This document shows, in pieces, positions 12,410-21,982 of a stretch of 64,000 nucleotides of DNA. The stretch comes from Symsagittifera roscoffensis. Its lineage: Eukaryota; Xenacoelomorpha; Acoela; Convolutidae. The first letter of the stretch is position 1, and the number at the start of each line of letters is the position of its first letter. Where the stretch lies: contig NC_087068.1 in NCBI RefSeq assembly GCF_963678635.1, positions 57,149,896 to 57,213,895 on the forward strand, in the 5' to 3' direction. A program made the translations under genes and the position numbers. The notes under the pieces are model-generated. The model did no database searches, had not been told where the DNA came from, and was given only the letters and a program-made list of their open reading frames with translations.

Positions 12410-13235
12410 CTTGGCTAGACATTCCACCTGTCGAAAACTTATCGTCATCTTTTCCTGCTTGATCAGGATCCTGTTGCATAGGTTCTTCCGATCGACGTTG
12501 GTCTTCTCCCTCCTTGTCGTCTCGCTTCTGATTCTTCCTGAACTCGAAGGGCCTTGCTCTTCACTCCCGGTCCCGTCTGGAAATTTTGGTATGACTAGCT
12601 TTTGGTATTTTCAGATCATTGATCTTGTCAATTTCCATTTTTGACCGCATCGTTTCGTTTCGGGTTCTTGACAGGTATACTACTTAATTGCTGCCTTCTT
12701 GCAGCGCGGCCTTTATGGGAGAATTCACTTCACTCTCGTCAGTGGCCGAATCGATTAACAACTCGCTCAATCTCCCTTCGCATTCATCCAACTTATCGAG
12801 AATCTCTCACATCAACGGTCTGTTGAGACCTGTTTTTAAGATTGAGTGGGTCCGTAGCAGTGAACTACCCTCCAGACCTCTTCCATGAAGGCAACGTTGT
12901 CCATAATACACTACATTCTATTCTCGTGTTCTCTGTGGTGAATTTCCCACTCCTCTTCAGGTAATGTTCCTAAGAAAGGTACTCTGACAGTGCCTTCTAT
13001 TCTTCTACTCCTTGGCGACTCCATTAAAAGATTCTTTTCGATAGTTCTGGAATTGCGCGGAGAGCTCCTCTCCGGCATTTTTTGGTTTGCATCCATTAGG
13101 GCTCACGGAGGTTCCACTGTGGAAGTTTCATCCTCTGATGGCTCAATTTTTCCTTCTAACGTTCCTGTCTCGACTTCAAAGTCCTCTAAGAAATTGAAAT
13201 CTAGGCTAGACATCCCACCTGTCGAAGCCTTATCG

Positions 13236-14120
13236 TCATCTTTCCTGCTTGACCAGTATCCTATTGCATAGGTTCTTCCGATCGACGGTGGTTTTCTCCC
13301 TCCTTGTCGTCTCGCTTCTGATTCTTCCCTGAACTCGAAGGGCCTTACTCTTCACTCCCGGTCCCGTCTGGAAACTTTGGTATGCCAGGAAGGTCTGGAA
13401 TTCCGGTATTGCTTCTGGCAGCTTCTTGTAGTCGCCCCAGCCCTTCGTTTCCTCTCTCACTTTGTGGTACGACGCCATCAAACGTGGAATTCTCGTTATT
13501 TCTCAATTCGTCATGTTATAAGGCCTCAAGTTGCAGAGTTTCGGGAACACTTCAATTTGTCCTCTGCCTACTTCACCCATTCGGTCACGGAAACGATCAT
13601 CAAACTTTATTGCTGTCATCTCTGGCTCTGATATCTTCGCGAACAGCAAATCTTCGCTCATCAATTCTCGTAATACACTTTGCTCACACCAATTGAGTGC
13701 GCTCCCATCCACTGCTGAAATAAGGTTCACGTGAAACACCGACCTTCTATACGCTTCCACCTTAACGTCAGGGAATGCGAATGTTACTGCAGGACCGTAT
13801 ATTACCGTCACAAATTCCGTTGTTCCTCTGATTATTGCTAAGGGATCGGCCCTCATAGCTAGACTCAAATCAGTCAATAGGGGCATGCCTCCTGCATGAC
13901 GTCGCACAACTTCTTCTTTTTCAATCGTTTCGTCTGCGATCAGTAGCTCTGATCTTTTCACGAAATTCTCCGCTCCGAACGTCACGAACAACGCTAGGAT
14001 CATCACCATCGATAATTCTGTTACTGCTTTGACGAACTTTTCTATCAAGTATCGAGAGAGTCCAGGGTAGACTTTCGCCAGGACGGACGCGGTCCATCCT
14101 GCTCCTAACCCTTCTAACAT
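13236..14120 (-). pseudogene. Gag-like polyprotein, region homologous to A1, copy B
   Basis: Open pieces 14,120-13,503 and 13,481-13,236 match copy A 200-1,180. Compared with copy A there is a clean internal loss of about 230-250 bp near 13,960, removing the part homologous to A1 residues 105-190. After 13,380 the sequence continues into an Arg/Lys/Glu-rich linker. No domain recognised. Confidence 0.7.
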
Positions 14121-14267
14121 GCTGTCAGTTCTATCGTAGCCTTCTTCTCTCCATAGATTCTGCGTCCAGAAAGTTTCAAGAGTTACTCAGCACATCCTAT
14201 TCACGAATTCCAATGACTTTTCCTCTGCATTCTCTTCAACTGTTCCACCAGGTAGGCATGAATCTTC

Positions 14268-15299
14268 TTAATCATCACCGTGCCTCGCTCGAAAGCGTCC
14301 GCTCCCAATGCTGCTAACCGAGGAGTCAAGTGCAGCCAAGTGAGTTTTTGTCTCTTTGGAGTTCTGCCTCTTCTCTCCTTCTTCTTTTATCTCCATTCGT
14401 CTAAACCACAAGTCATTGGACATCGCCACTCGATGATGATCATCGATGATTCCTGGCTTTAATTTGAGCTGCCTGTTGCAGTTGGATAGTTCGAACCCCA
14501 ACACCTCATCCAGTACTAGCATGTTTAGCGAATGGTCTTTGAACCCTCTCATGGCCTTTGAGATGTCCCACCATACTGCCGGTAATTCTGCCCTAGGTGG
14601 TCTCAAGTTTTTCGCTTCCACTTTGCAGTTAGGAGCAGATATGATCACATCATACTTCCCTTCTGAGAGTAGTGCCACCATTGCGTACACGAAATTCCTT
14701 TTTTTAATGTATCCATTATCTCGCGCATTGAGTCTGCTCAGAAAATCCCTACTATGCAAGTCGTCGTTTATGCCGGCAAACACGATCGTGATCGGGTTCA
14801 TTTCAGTTTGTCGTTGGACCCCGATTGCCATTGATACACACTGCATCAGGTCCAAGTCGATTGCCGCCAGCATTATCACGTCAGGCCAAAATAAGGGCTT
14901 GGAAGTATGCACAAAGTCCGAGTTTGCCACCACAAAAATCTTGGCCTTCCTGATCTCTACTTTATCCTACGCCGCAAAGTTTATCTCGTCCTTTCGAATC
15001 TTCAGTTCTTCATATCTCTCAACATCGCCTTCTTGGGCCACTTGCTTTGGATAAACCTTTTTCACGTAAGATGGAGGTGCTCGCACTTGTTTGAACATCT
15101 TCACATGATGTCCTATTGGTGCTGTAGTCGTCAGAAACCTTCCTGGCATTTCTTCTCGATTTCTTTTGCTGTAGTTCATTCTTACGTCCTGCAAAGGTCT
15201 GGCATTCACTGGACCTATGGCGTTATTTGAGGGCATTCCCTCAAGATAAGCGAATCGTAAGGCCGCCGTGGAGCTAAAGCTGATGCCAGCTGCTATCAA
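14268..15299 (-). pseudogene. Second module with SGNH-like signature, copy B
   Basis: Open pieces 15,299-14,967 and 14,933-14,268, separated by one stop. The second piece begins VANSDFVHTSKPLFWPDVI and then, after a hydrophobic strand, has ITIVFAGINDDLHS. This resembles block III (GxND) of SGNH hydrolases, with a candidate block I in the ANSD turn. A further hydrophobic strand and a DVIISAP motif follow. It could be a second, degenerate SGNH-type Rossmann-like domain without a clear catalytic His, or an unrelated alpha/beta domain. Stops make this copy non-functional. The window edge cuts copy A before this region, so the two copies cannot be compared here. Confidence 0.5.
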
Positions 15300-15313
15300 C
15301 CAGATGCCAGCTG

Positions 15314-16441
15314 CTAACCCACGATCGAGTATAGCCCGTTCACAGAGAGCCTAGCTCCATTCAGCATCCTCATCGCGTCGGCTGCAAACTTCATCATTTG
15401 AAGATTCAATTTCATCAGGTCTTGCTTGTAGACATGCCAGGGGGAAGGTATGGGTCTCGAACACATTAGAGAACTTCTGTCTGGTCGTTTCTCTGCTCGG
15501 CTTGTACTCGTTGTTTCCGACCTCGAGGTGCCTGACGTCGTATCCGTTCTTGAGTTAACAGGTCCTAATCTTCTTCGCGGATGAATAGTCCTTCTCACTG
15601 GCGCTTCGCCCAGTCGATCCATTACGTCCGTTCGTTGCCCCGGCTCGCTGGAGCTCTGTAGCACCTGGGGCACTGCTGGGACTGATCCCCGACATGTCTC
15701 TAGATTAGGAGGCACAAAGGTCGAAATTGCCGGCTCATTCGTGGTTTCTTCCCTTTTCAGCACTCTTGTGTCAAAGAATTCGACCTCTAGTTCGTCTAGT
15801 TGCTCCTGGATGACACGGTTCATCCAGCCTTGTCTCTCGATACTGTCGAAATAGACACCATCTGTAGTGAATCTGGCCTGATCCATGGCTCTCAGCTCAT
15901 GTTCTAAATTCATCAGGATCATCCGCCCAGCATTGCGAATCGCCAGATTTCTCACTATGTTACTCCATCTGATGACCTTTTTGTTGTGCTTCTTTCCCGT
16001 CGGTGTTAACGTTCTCTTGCTCATCGGAACGTTGCAGACGGTCAGTACCGCGCACTTGAACTTTTGCCCAATAGTGGTAAATAGTCATACCATCCTTGAT
16101 TCCCATTGAGCTTCTTCCTCGTCCGAGCTCCTGGACACATTATTCGTGTCTGTTAAGATTATTACATCTGGGATTCTTCCTGGGTTCATCAGTTCCACCA
16201 TTCAATTTAGCTGGGCTATCGTGGAGCCTCCATAGGCCATCACCGTAGTGATCCATGAGGTCCTCAAGTTCTGCAGAACCCTCACCAGACTATCACCCAG
16301 TATCCCGAGCGGCGGTTGCTGCATGTTTACTGCTGAACTCCAAGTCGATCGATTGGAACATGCTCGCATGTCCGTGTCCGGAACTCCTGTAAAGTTGTTC
16401 TTCACCTGGTTGTTCGTCTGTACGTCAAACACTCGGGACAC
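15314..16441 (-). pseudogene. SGNH (GDSL) hydrolase domain in gag-like polyprotein, copy B
   Basis: The blocks of the SGNH hydrolase family appear in order. Block I is ILGDSLVRVL, with the nucleophile Ser near 16,290. A strand-turn AYGGSTIAQL supplies the Gly of block II. VIILTDTNNVS gives block III (family GxND, here TNN). LTVCNVPM is a typical strand before the last blocks. TTDGVYFDS near 15,860 is block V, where the family has DxxH; here the His position is Tyr. Two TGA codons (about 16,203 and 16,086) and a frameshift near 16,430 break it. The family cleaves esters; members occur in ORF1 of CR1-type LINEs, but I know of no well-described case in an LTR gag. After the domain comes a Ser/Thr/Arg-rich linker to 15,357. 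Active-site reading is from motifs only. Confidence 0.72.
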
Positions 16442-17320
16442 TTTTTTATTGGCATTTCCCTTATCTTCCTGTCTGGGACTTTTGAGGTCATTGTCGGTCT
16501 CTTTGTGGTGTCAGCTCCCGTTCTCTTCGTCGTTTCATGAGAAAGCTCCACCCTGCCTGTAACGTCTATCGTTTTGTAGGGTGCAGTCACTCCGGAACCT
16601 GGCGCACTCCCGTTGGCTACAAAACGTCCAGTTGTTTCTATCAGCTTCTGCACCGTCTGCTCCACTACTGGATCACCTAGGTTGTTACTCGGGTGTTGAT
16701 CTTTCCAGTGCTGTAGTCATTGCCAGCCCCTCCGATCGCTCCTTATATTCTCGCCTCAAACGCTCTATTTCCTCGTCCTGCTTTTTATTGCAATCCTCAA
16801 ACAATCTTTTCCACATACCTCTGTCTTCTTCAACACTGAGCAAATTCTTGGTCACTCGATTCAGTTCTTTCTTCGTTTCACTTAGATCTTGCATCGTTTC
16901 ATTTGTTTGGACTTCCTCTTATACGTTCGCCCTCTTTGGTGGCACAGCTGCTCTCAATCCAGGTCAAGGCTTGGTTGGGAGAGGCATCTCACCTGGTTGG
17001 TAGGTCTTGAAACTTACCAATCAAGGCTCGCTCGCCAAGTCACTTCCTGAGAGCGTCCGGATTCTCCACCTCATTACCCTCATGTTTGGGCGGTTTAGTA
17101 CTCCCTGTTGTCCATATACGGCCATCAATAAGACTTCCGTGGGGCGGTTCCCACGGTTGTCATGCCCTAAGATGTTTGTCAAGGCGACCAGCAACATGAC
17201 CACCTCTGGGTCCTCCAGAGCGAAGTCTCAATTCATCAGCTGGCAATAGATCGCATCTATCACCGGTCCTACATACGCCTCCGCTAGGTCCATCAATTTT
17301 TTCAAGTCGAAGTTATCCAT
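16402..17320 (-). pseudogene. N-terminal part of gag-like polyprotein with coiled coil, copy B
   Basis: Begins at ATG 17,320-17,318 with a helical sequence MDNFDLKKLMDLAEAYVGP, stopped by TGA about 30 codons later and resuming to 17,021. After further breaks, 16,894-16,685 encodes a strongly predicted coiled coil rich in Glu, Lys and Arg with heptad leucines. 16,665-16,402 is a linker ending in KKCPEC, possibly the first half of a zinc-binding site. An N-terminal helical region plus coiled coil fits a gag-type assembly domain. I chose this start because no related coding sequence is visible upstream before the macro domain ends at about 17,690. Confidence 0.6.
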
Positions 17321-17690
17321 TTCGTTAGATTCGGTTTGATTATCAGTTTGCACAATTGAAATCTGATGAAAAATTAAATGATCAATCAGCATCTAGAAAA
17401 GAGGTCACGAGTATAACATTTGTCAACATTACTCCAGTTTTATTATAAATTTAAATTAAAACAGTCAGATGAAAAGATTTTCATCTTAAAATAGGTTAAA
17501 ATCAGTTTATTGCTTAAATTTTGGAATTTGACCTAAAAATGGACAGTCCAAACTTTGGGTCTGCTCCTTTGATTATCGTTCGGTCATTTAAGGTCCTTAA
17601 CCACTCCACACCCAAGGTCCTAATAACCTAACACATAACATATCACGTACAATATAACACGTCCTACACTCAACTTACACTCAGGCTACA
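17321..17690. other. Non-coding gap between pol end and gag start
   Basis: About 370 bp, AT-rich, without an open frame that fits either neighbour. If pol and gag belong to tandem elements, this is where an LTR, primer-binding site and leader would have to be. I see no clear TG...CA-bounded repeat and no match to the 3' tail of copies A or B. If it is one element, it is simply an inter-ORF spacer. Confidence 0.5.
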
Positions 17691-18115
17691 CTCAAATAGT
17701 ATTTCTAACGTAAATACACTTGTATGTTAGTATCAGAATAGATTACGTGTATCAATGCATTTAGCTCCCGTGGATGTAGTGGTCCTCAATTTGGGTCGTA
17801 TACTGGAAGCGAGATCTCCTTAACCTCTCTCTCCACAAGGAAGTCTCTCAAACTCGTCAAGGACAAGACCAAGTCTTCAGGGTCCACATGCTGCTTCTCC
17901 CTCGCCCTCGTCACCAAGAAGCATAGATACTTTACTGGTATTAACGAAGCCGCCGGAGGCAAGGCTGCTACACCTCCTATTACTGGTCTCTGCTTCCACA
18001 GGATTTCTATGTTTTTAAATTCTCTCTTAAAATCTGCTGCTAACGCTGTTCTAAAACTCATGTCCGCAGTGATCGCTATCGTACATGTCCTTTTGGGAGA
18101 GGCATGTGCCTAAGT
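17690..18115 (-). pseudogene. Macro domain (TARG1/OARD1-like) at the end of pol
   Basis: The - strand reads TIAITADMSFRTALAADFK, matching the first macro-domain loop (SxDxxMGxGIAxxFK). It continues through a Gly-rich piece and a YLCFLVTR strand to a region with SLTSLRDFL and EISLPVYDPN, which match the family's SLxxL helix and final strand before its Gly loop. After an in-frame TGA the match continues with PRELNALIHVIY, the last helix. The layout resembles TARG1/OARD1-type macro domains, which bind or remove ADP-ribose. The MGxG of the first loop is altered. One or two stops make this copy dead. A role against host ADP-ribosylation is inference only. The upstream link to the integrase tail is broken by stops between 18,120 and 18,320. 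Confidence 0.65.
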
Positions 18116-18320
18116 ATTATGCTACTTGAGGCTATGCCTAGTTCCTTGGCATCTTCGCCTGATTCAACTTCAGTCACCTGTTTCTCTTGCTATTTTTAAT
18201 TTTTTTAAAATATTTTTTCAGTGTGGGTAAGTCCCACCGCCACTCCCCGGAGAAATTTATCCATCGACGTCCCTCTCGATCGCATACCGGATATTAAGTT
18301 GAGATTGGACGCAGGAATGA

Positions 18321-19046
18321 TTAATTGCACTTCCTGGGCAGCCTAGGAAGGATCATCCCTGTCGTTTTTATGTATTTCATGCTCTTACGATCTATGTTCT
18401 GATTCGCGACACTGGTCCCCTTTGGTTCCGATGTCATTTCGTTCAGCCACTCTAATTCTTGTTCGTAGGATTGCTGTTGGTCGTCATCGAACTCTACTCC
18501 GGGCTTAGACCGGTCATCGAACCACTCCTCGTCTTGGTCATCGACTATGTCTATGTCCTGTGACGCCGGTATCTCCTCCAGACCCACCAATTCTTCCGCT
18601 ATCTTCTTTAGATCTATCCTGTCCACTAAGAAGTCGTCTCCATAAGGGTTGTACTTCTTCGTGATTCTTTGCCTGTCACTTTGTCGTGTCTGTATTGCAA
18701 ATGGTAGATCTAGTTCCTGGGAACCTCTATCTGGTTAGGGGTCTTGCCAGTCCTCTTCTGCGTAGGGTAAGGTCTCTTCATCTGCTTCAATTGTTTCATT
18801 GGGGTTCAGGTCTAGTGGTGGACTTGTTCCTTCTTCAAGGGCTTCATTCCCGTCATTCTTTTCCCTAGTTCCTCTTTCATTGACCTCGCAGGCAGGGTCC
18901 ATAATCAGATAATCACACTCTTTCATGTTCTCAGGTATACACCAATCCTCTGTAGATGGGTTGTGGGGCTTAATGTTTTCAAAGTGAGCGGCTCGGCCAG
19001 TACTCGGTCTGTAAAAACGTACCTCCTGGTGCACCTCCGTTATCAT
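18321..19046 (-). pseudogene. Pol C-terminal region: integrase barrel and acidic tail
   Basis: The piece 19,046-18,735 begins ITEVHQEVRFYRPSTGRAA, then has HFENIKPHNPS. This is the small barrel found after the integrase core in Ty3/gypsy elements (GPFxITEV, YRLxTGR, ENIKPH). It continues into an acidic stretch rich in Glu, Asp and Asn. 18,626-18,321 is another acidic piece with runs of Asp and Gln. A frameshift or stop separates the two. The acidic part probably links integrase to the macro domain. Confidence 0.65.
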
Positions 19047-20367
19047 AAAACCGTCCCCTCCACTTCTTCTGGAGCTTCTTGGTTTCTTTCGGCGGTAAAA
19101 CGTTTTGAAATACCCATACGTAGTCTTCTACTGAGTAAGCTTTTGCACCAGCTGCTTTTTTATCAAACCTTTTTCTTCGGCCTTGCCTGCGCTTGCTGAT
19201 TATTTCGTTTACACAAGTCGTTCAGTTCTTGTTGACGTTTAATTACATCACTTACATAAACATGTTGTGATGTTTTCTTTTTTTCATACTCTGGGTAAAA
19301 GAAAGTCAAAGGCAAAGATTTTTCGTGTCCAGTCAACATGCCGGTGGTGGAGTGATGCGTGATGTTATAAGCTCCTCGTGGAAGGTATCTGTCCCAATCA
19401 GTCATTTACCTGGAACAATACACCCTCAGCATCGACACTAGCGTCCGATTTTGTCTCTCCACTAAGCCATTCGTCGGGGGAGGATACGCCGTTGAATGAG
19501 CCTGAGCCACTTGAGAACGTCTCATGAGCTCTTTGGTAAGTTCTCCTACAAAGGCTGTTCCATTGTCTGATTGAAATGTCATTGGCACCCGTGCCTCGCT
19601 ATCCACGTATTGATTACATGATCGCCAGTCTCTTCTGCTGAGGCAGTTATGCAGGGCACGGCCTCTGCATATTTCGTGAAGTGATCGATCATGATAAGGA
19701 CCTGATTGTAGCCACTCTCTATCATACATACCTTCTGGTGGTCGTTAAATTCAGATGACTCAATTGACTGCTCTGGAAGTCGCAATTTCCTTGGATCCTT
19801 GACTTGTTGACATCACAGACATGCTGTTACCCACTTCTCACATGCTTTTTTCATCCCAGGCCATTCAAAGCGTTTCAGGATCTTCTAGTATACTTTATCA
19901 ATTCCCTGGTGACCCTTCTGATCAAGCAACTTGACTAAAAGTTTTGTCTGATAGAGTTGCGGCAACACTATTGCGTTATAATCGTACAGGACTTTGTCTT
20001 CTTCTCTTCTCTTACAAGCCACGATCCCTTCCTTGTTCAGATATAATCTTCCCTGTTTTTGCATAAAGTACTGTCTCAGAATAAGGTAACTGTCTTGCTC
20101 CAGGTCACCTTTGTCTGGTGTTCCATTTTCGATCCACCTTTTCAAGTTATCCGTCATGCGGTCATTTCCTTGTGCTCTTAGTAGGTCTGAGAGTCTGTAT
20201 CTCGCATTCAAGTATGTCCTCATGATCCTCAATTGACTACTCAGCTCATCGAGCTGATGCGCGTTATTTTCCATCTTCACGCACCAAATTTTCGCCAATG
20301 GCTCTGTCTCTTGTCTGAAGGGTTGAAGGTTAGTCCTGACTGCTTCCTTCTGCGGTAAGAAGCTCAT
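19047..20367 (-). pseudogene. Integrase of the giant element
   Basis: 20,367-19,885 encodes the linker and the start of the zinc-binding domain (GHQGIDKVY, then WPGMKKACEKW and a later C..CQQ). The first His of the expected HHCC set appears replaced by Leu, and a stop interrupts the Cys pair. 19,785-19,406 carries the DDE core: IDHFTKYAEAVP (first Asp), FQSDNGTAFVGEL (second Asp) and NGLVERQNRTL (Glu), but with frame changes between the pieces. 19,405-19,163 continues with GHEKSLPLTFFYPEY and a basic stretch. The catalytic triad is readable, but the frame is broken at least three times, so no active protein can be made. Confidence 0.85.
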
Positions 20368-20384
20368 CGAACGTTTCGATACCG

Positions 20385-21265
20385 CTATTGTTTCCAGATC
20401 ATCCGCTGCGTTGTCATAGACTCTTTCACTCGGTAACAGGCAGCGATCACTGTCAGATTTGTTATACCTCCCTGTCTAAGTCTCTTGCTGAAGTCTCCAC
20501 TAGTAACGTGTGGATCGCTAACTCTGACAGTTCTGATCATGTGCTGAAGAACCTCTCTGAGTAGGTGTCGATTTCTGAATTCTTCGGAGTTGTTGTCAAC
20601 GGACGAGTCTGCCACGGAGCACGTCTCCATTGCTGATTCCGATTTATACGCTCTGCTCATCCATCTAAACTTCCCGGACAATATCTTATCCTCCCGGTCT
20701 TGATCCTGCACACGACCACTTTCTTCAACATCCGACTTCCCGGAAAAAAACTTCCTGTTCCGGGTTTTGTTCAATGACTGGACAACTTTCTTTGACGTCT
20801 TTCTCCCCAGACAAACTTTCTTGTTTCGGGTTTTCTTCAACTTCTCCCTACTTCTGATCGGGATTCTCAAAGGTGACAGTCTTCCTTTGTTTTCCGATCT
20901 CCTGTTCTTTTTGTTTATATGATGACCTCAACAAAACGCTCTGAGGAATCGAGGTTACCAGTTGCTGAACTACCATCTTACAATCCCTTTCATTTACCTT
21001 GCGTTGTCGCCTTGATGGCATGATCTCTGACTGTCAGCGTTGCCATGGCTGCTGCCTATTCAGGCTCATCTGTAATCAACTCTCTCTTCAGCAATCTGCC
21101 CAGCATCCGCATCACTTTCGAGCGTAGCAACAGGTTTGAGCGTAGCAACAGATTCAAAGACATTGGGTCCTTCTTTGATAAGATCTTTATTTCTGCTGCC
21201 TCCTCCACCAGTAACTCGGGGTGTCCCGGATTTGGATATCCAGATTTGTCCAATGATCTCGTCAA
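20385..21265 (-). pseudogene. Linker between RNase H and integrase, giant element
   Basis: Open pieces 21,265-21,056 and 20,870-20,385 encode a polar, charged, probably disordered region rich in Lys, Arg, Ser and Glu, with no known domain. 21,125-21,150 has a short direct repeat (AGCGTAGCAACAG words). The part 20,531-20,692 is also present, nearly unchanged, at 29,687-29,844, where it does not belong. Confidence 0.55.
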
Positions 21266-21702
21266 GGGAAGCGCTTCATAAGTTTTTTGTTCAGAAACGA
21301 GAACCTTTCCTTGATTTCCGCCTGAATGGCTTGCTTTTGTTCCAGTCTTTCATAAAATTCAGTCTTCTTGCCGAGGCTGTCAGCATTCTGGTGTTGGTCA
21401 CGCATCCTGTGCTCGATTATCATGTGGTAGCCGTATAACCTGACTATCCATCGACCAATGTAGCTCTGGTCCATAGAGTACGTCTTTAACCAGGATAACG
21501 CTCTGTTATTCAAGCGTAGCTTAAAAGGAGCGCTCCCTAAGTACTTCTCACGAATGTGACTACTGCGAACATTTCTGCCTTTAGTGCACCATATTTCATT
21601 TCAGTGTCACTCAAAACTTTGCTGCCATATGCAATGGGATGGAGAACTGTTCTCCCATTCCATTCTTGCTCCTGATACAGTATTCCTGAGATGGCTACTA
21701 CT
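21262..21702 (-). pseudogene. RNase H of the giant element, right of the insertion
   Basis: 21,702-21,537 reads VVAISGILYQEQEWNG, HPIAYGSKVLSDTEMKYGALKAE (residues not written in full), the typical gypsy RNase H core with the catalytic Glu in the second helix. 21,513-21,262 contains NNRALSWLKTYSM, YIGRWIVRL and IEHRMRDQHQNADSL, the RNase H end (HxxxxxNxADxLS). A stop and a frame change separate the two halves. The upstream first Asp (LDTDASV) lies on the other side of the inserted gypsy element, near 28,995-29,015. Confidence 0.85.
21698..21702. repeat. Target-site duplication CTACT, left
   Basis: Five bases directly before the 5' LTR, repeated at 28,988-28,992 directly after the 3' LTR. This is the duplication made by the integrase on insertion. 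Confidence 0.9.
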
Positions 21703-21982
21703 TGTGGTGCGTCGTTGTTTAGTCTTAAACATGACGTCATCAGTGTGCTAGCTATTCGTGCTAAACTCCATTATCGGTCAAGGTCGTTACCGACCTGCCA
21801 ATCCACTTGAACCTTAACAGCATGCGCTCTATTCACTCTCTATTCAACTTATGAAAGATTTAAGTTGTATTTACTTCTATTGTCATGACATTATTTAAAT
21901 ACTAATCTATCTATATTATCTATATGATAAAATAACAAGGAGAATTGATTCTTGTTTTAAAACTGTCTTTCGACGTTTCACA
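21703..21982 (+). repeat. 5' LTR of the young gypsy element
   Basis: 280 bp, TGTGG...TTTCACA, identical to the 3' LTR at 28,708-28,987. Contains a perfect TGACGTCA palindrome at 21,732-21,739 and an AT-rich stretch with TATATGATAAAAT-like sequence about 50-65 bp before its end, a candidate core promoter. The last base is also the A of the gag ATG. Confidence 0.97.
21732..21739. promoter_or_regulatory. CRE-type palindrome TGACGTCA in the LTR
   Basis: Perfect 8-bp CREB/ATF consensus, 30 bp into the 5' LTR; the same site is at 28,737-28,744 in the 3' LTR. Position in the presumed U3 fits an enhancer element. Binding is inferred from consensus only. Confidence 0.45.

Larger units (their letters stand above)
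11517..13112 (-). repeat. 791-bp direct tandem duplication inside copy B
   Basis: 11,517-12,321 and 12,308-13,112 read identical at an offset of exactly 791 bp at every place I compared. A more diverged third unit begins at about 11,041 (offset about 780), and 13,112-13,400 continues as unduplicated sequence. 791 is not a multiple of three (remainder 2), so the duplication shifts the frame. Copy A has a single unit (about 1,640-2,420). The identity of the two units against the divergence of the third shows that the last duplication is recent, after the element was already dead. Confidence 0.9.
7316..17320 (-). mobile_element. Giant retroelement, gag-like region, copy B (full length, decayed)
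   Basis: About 10 kb on the - strand, starting at an ATG at 17,320-17,318 and running to the zinc-knuckle relic near 7,650 and a 3' tail ending near 7,316. Successive pieces of one polyprotein are spread over all three frames with many stops. In order it holds an N-terminal helical part, coiled coil, CPEC-containing linker, SGNH hydrolase domain, a second GxND module, a long helical region, a linker expanded by tandem duplication, and a basic C-terminus with knuckles. It lies directly downstream of a pol region on the same strand (31,200-17,690). Whether pol and gag belong to one element with pol first, or to two tandem elements, cannot be settled here. Confidence 0.8.
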
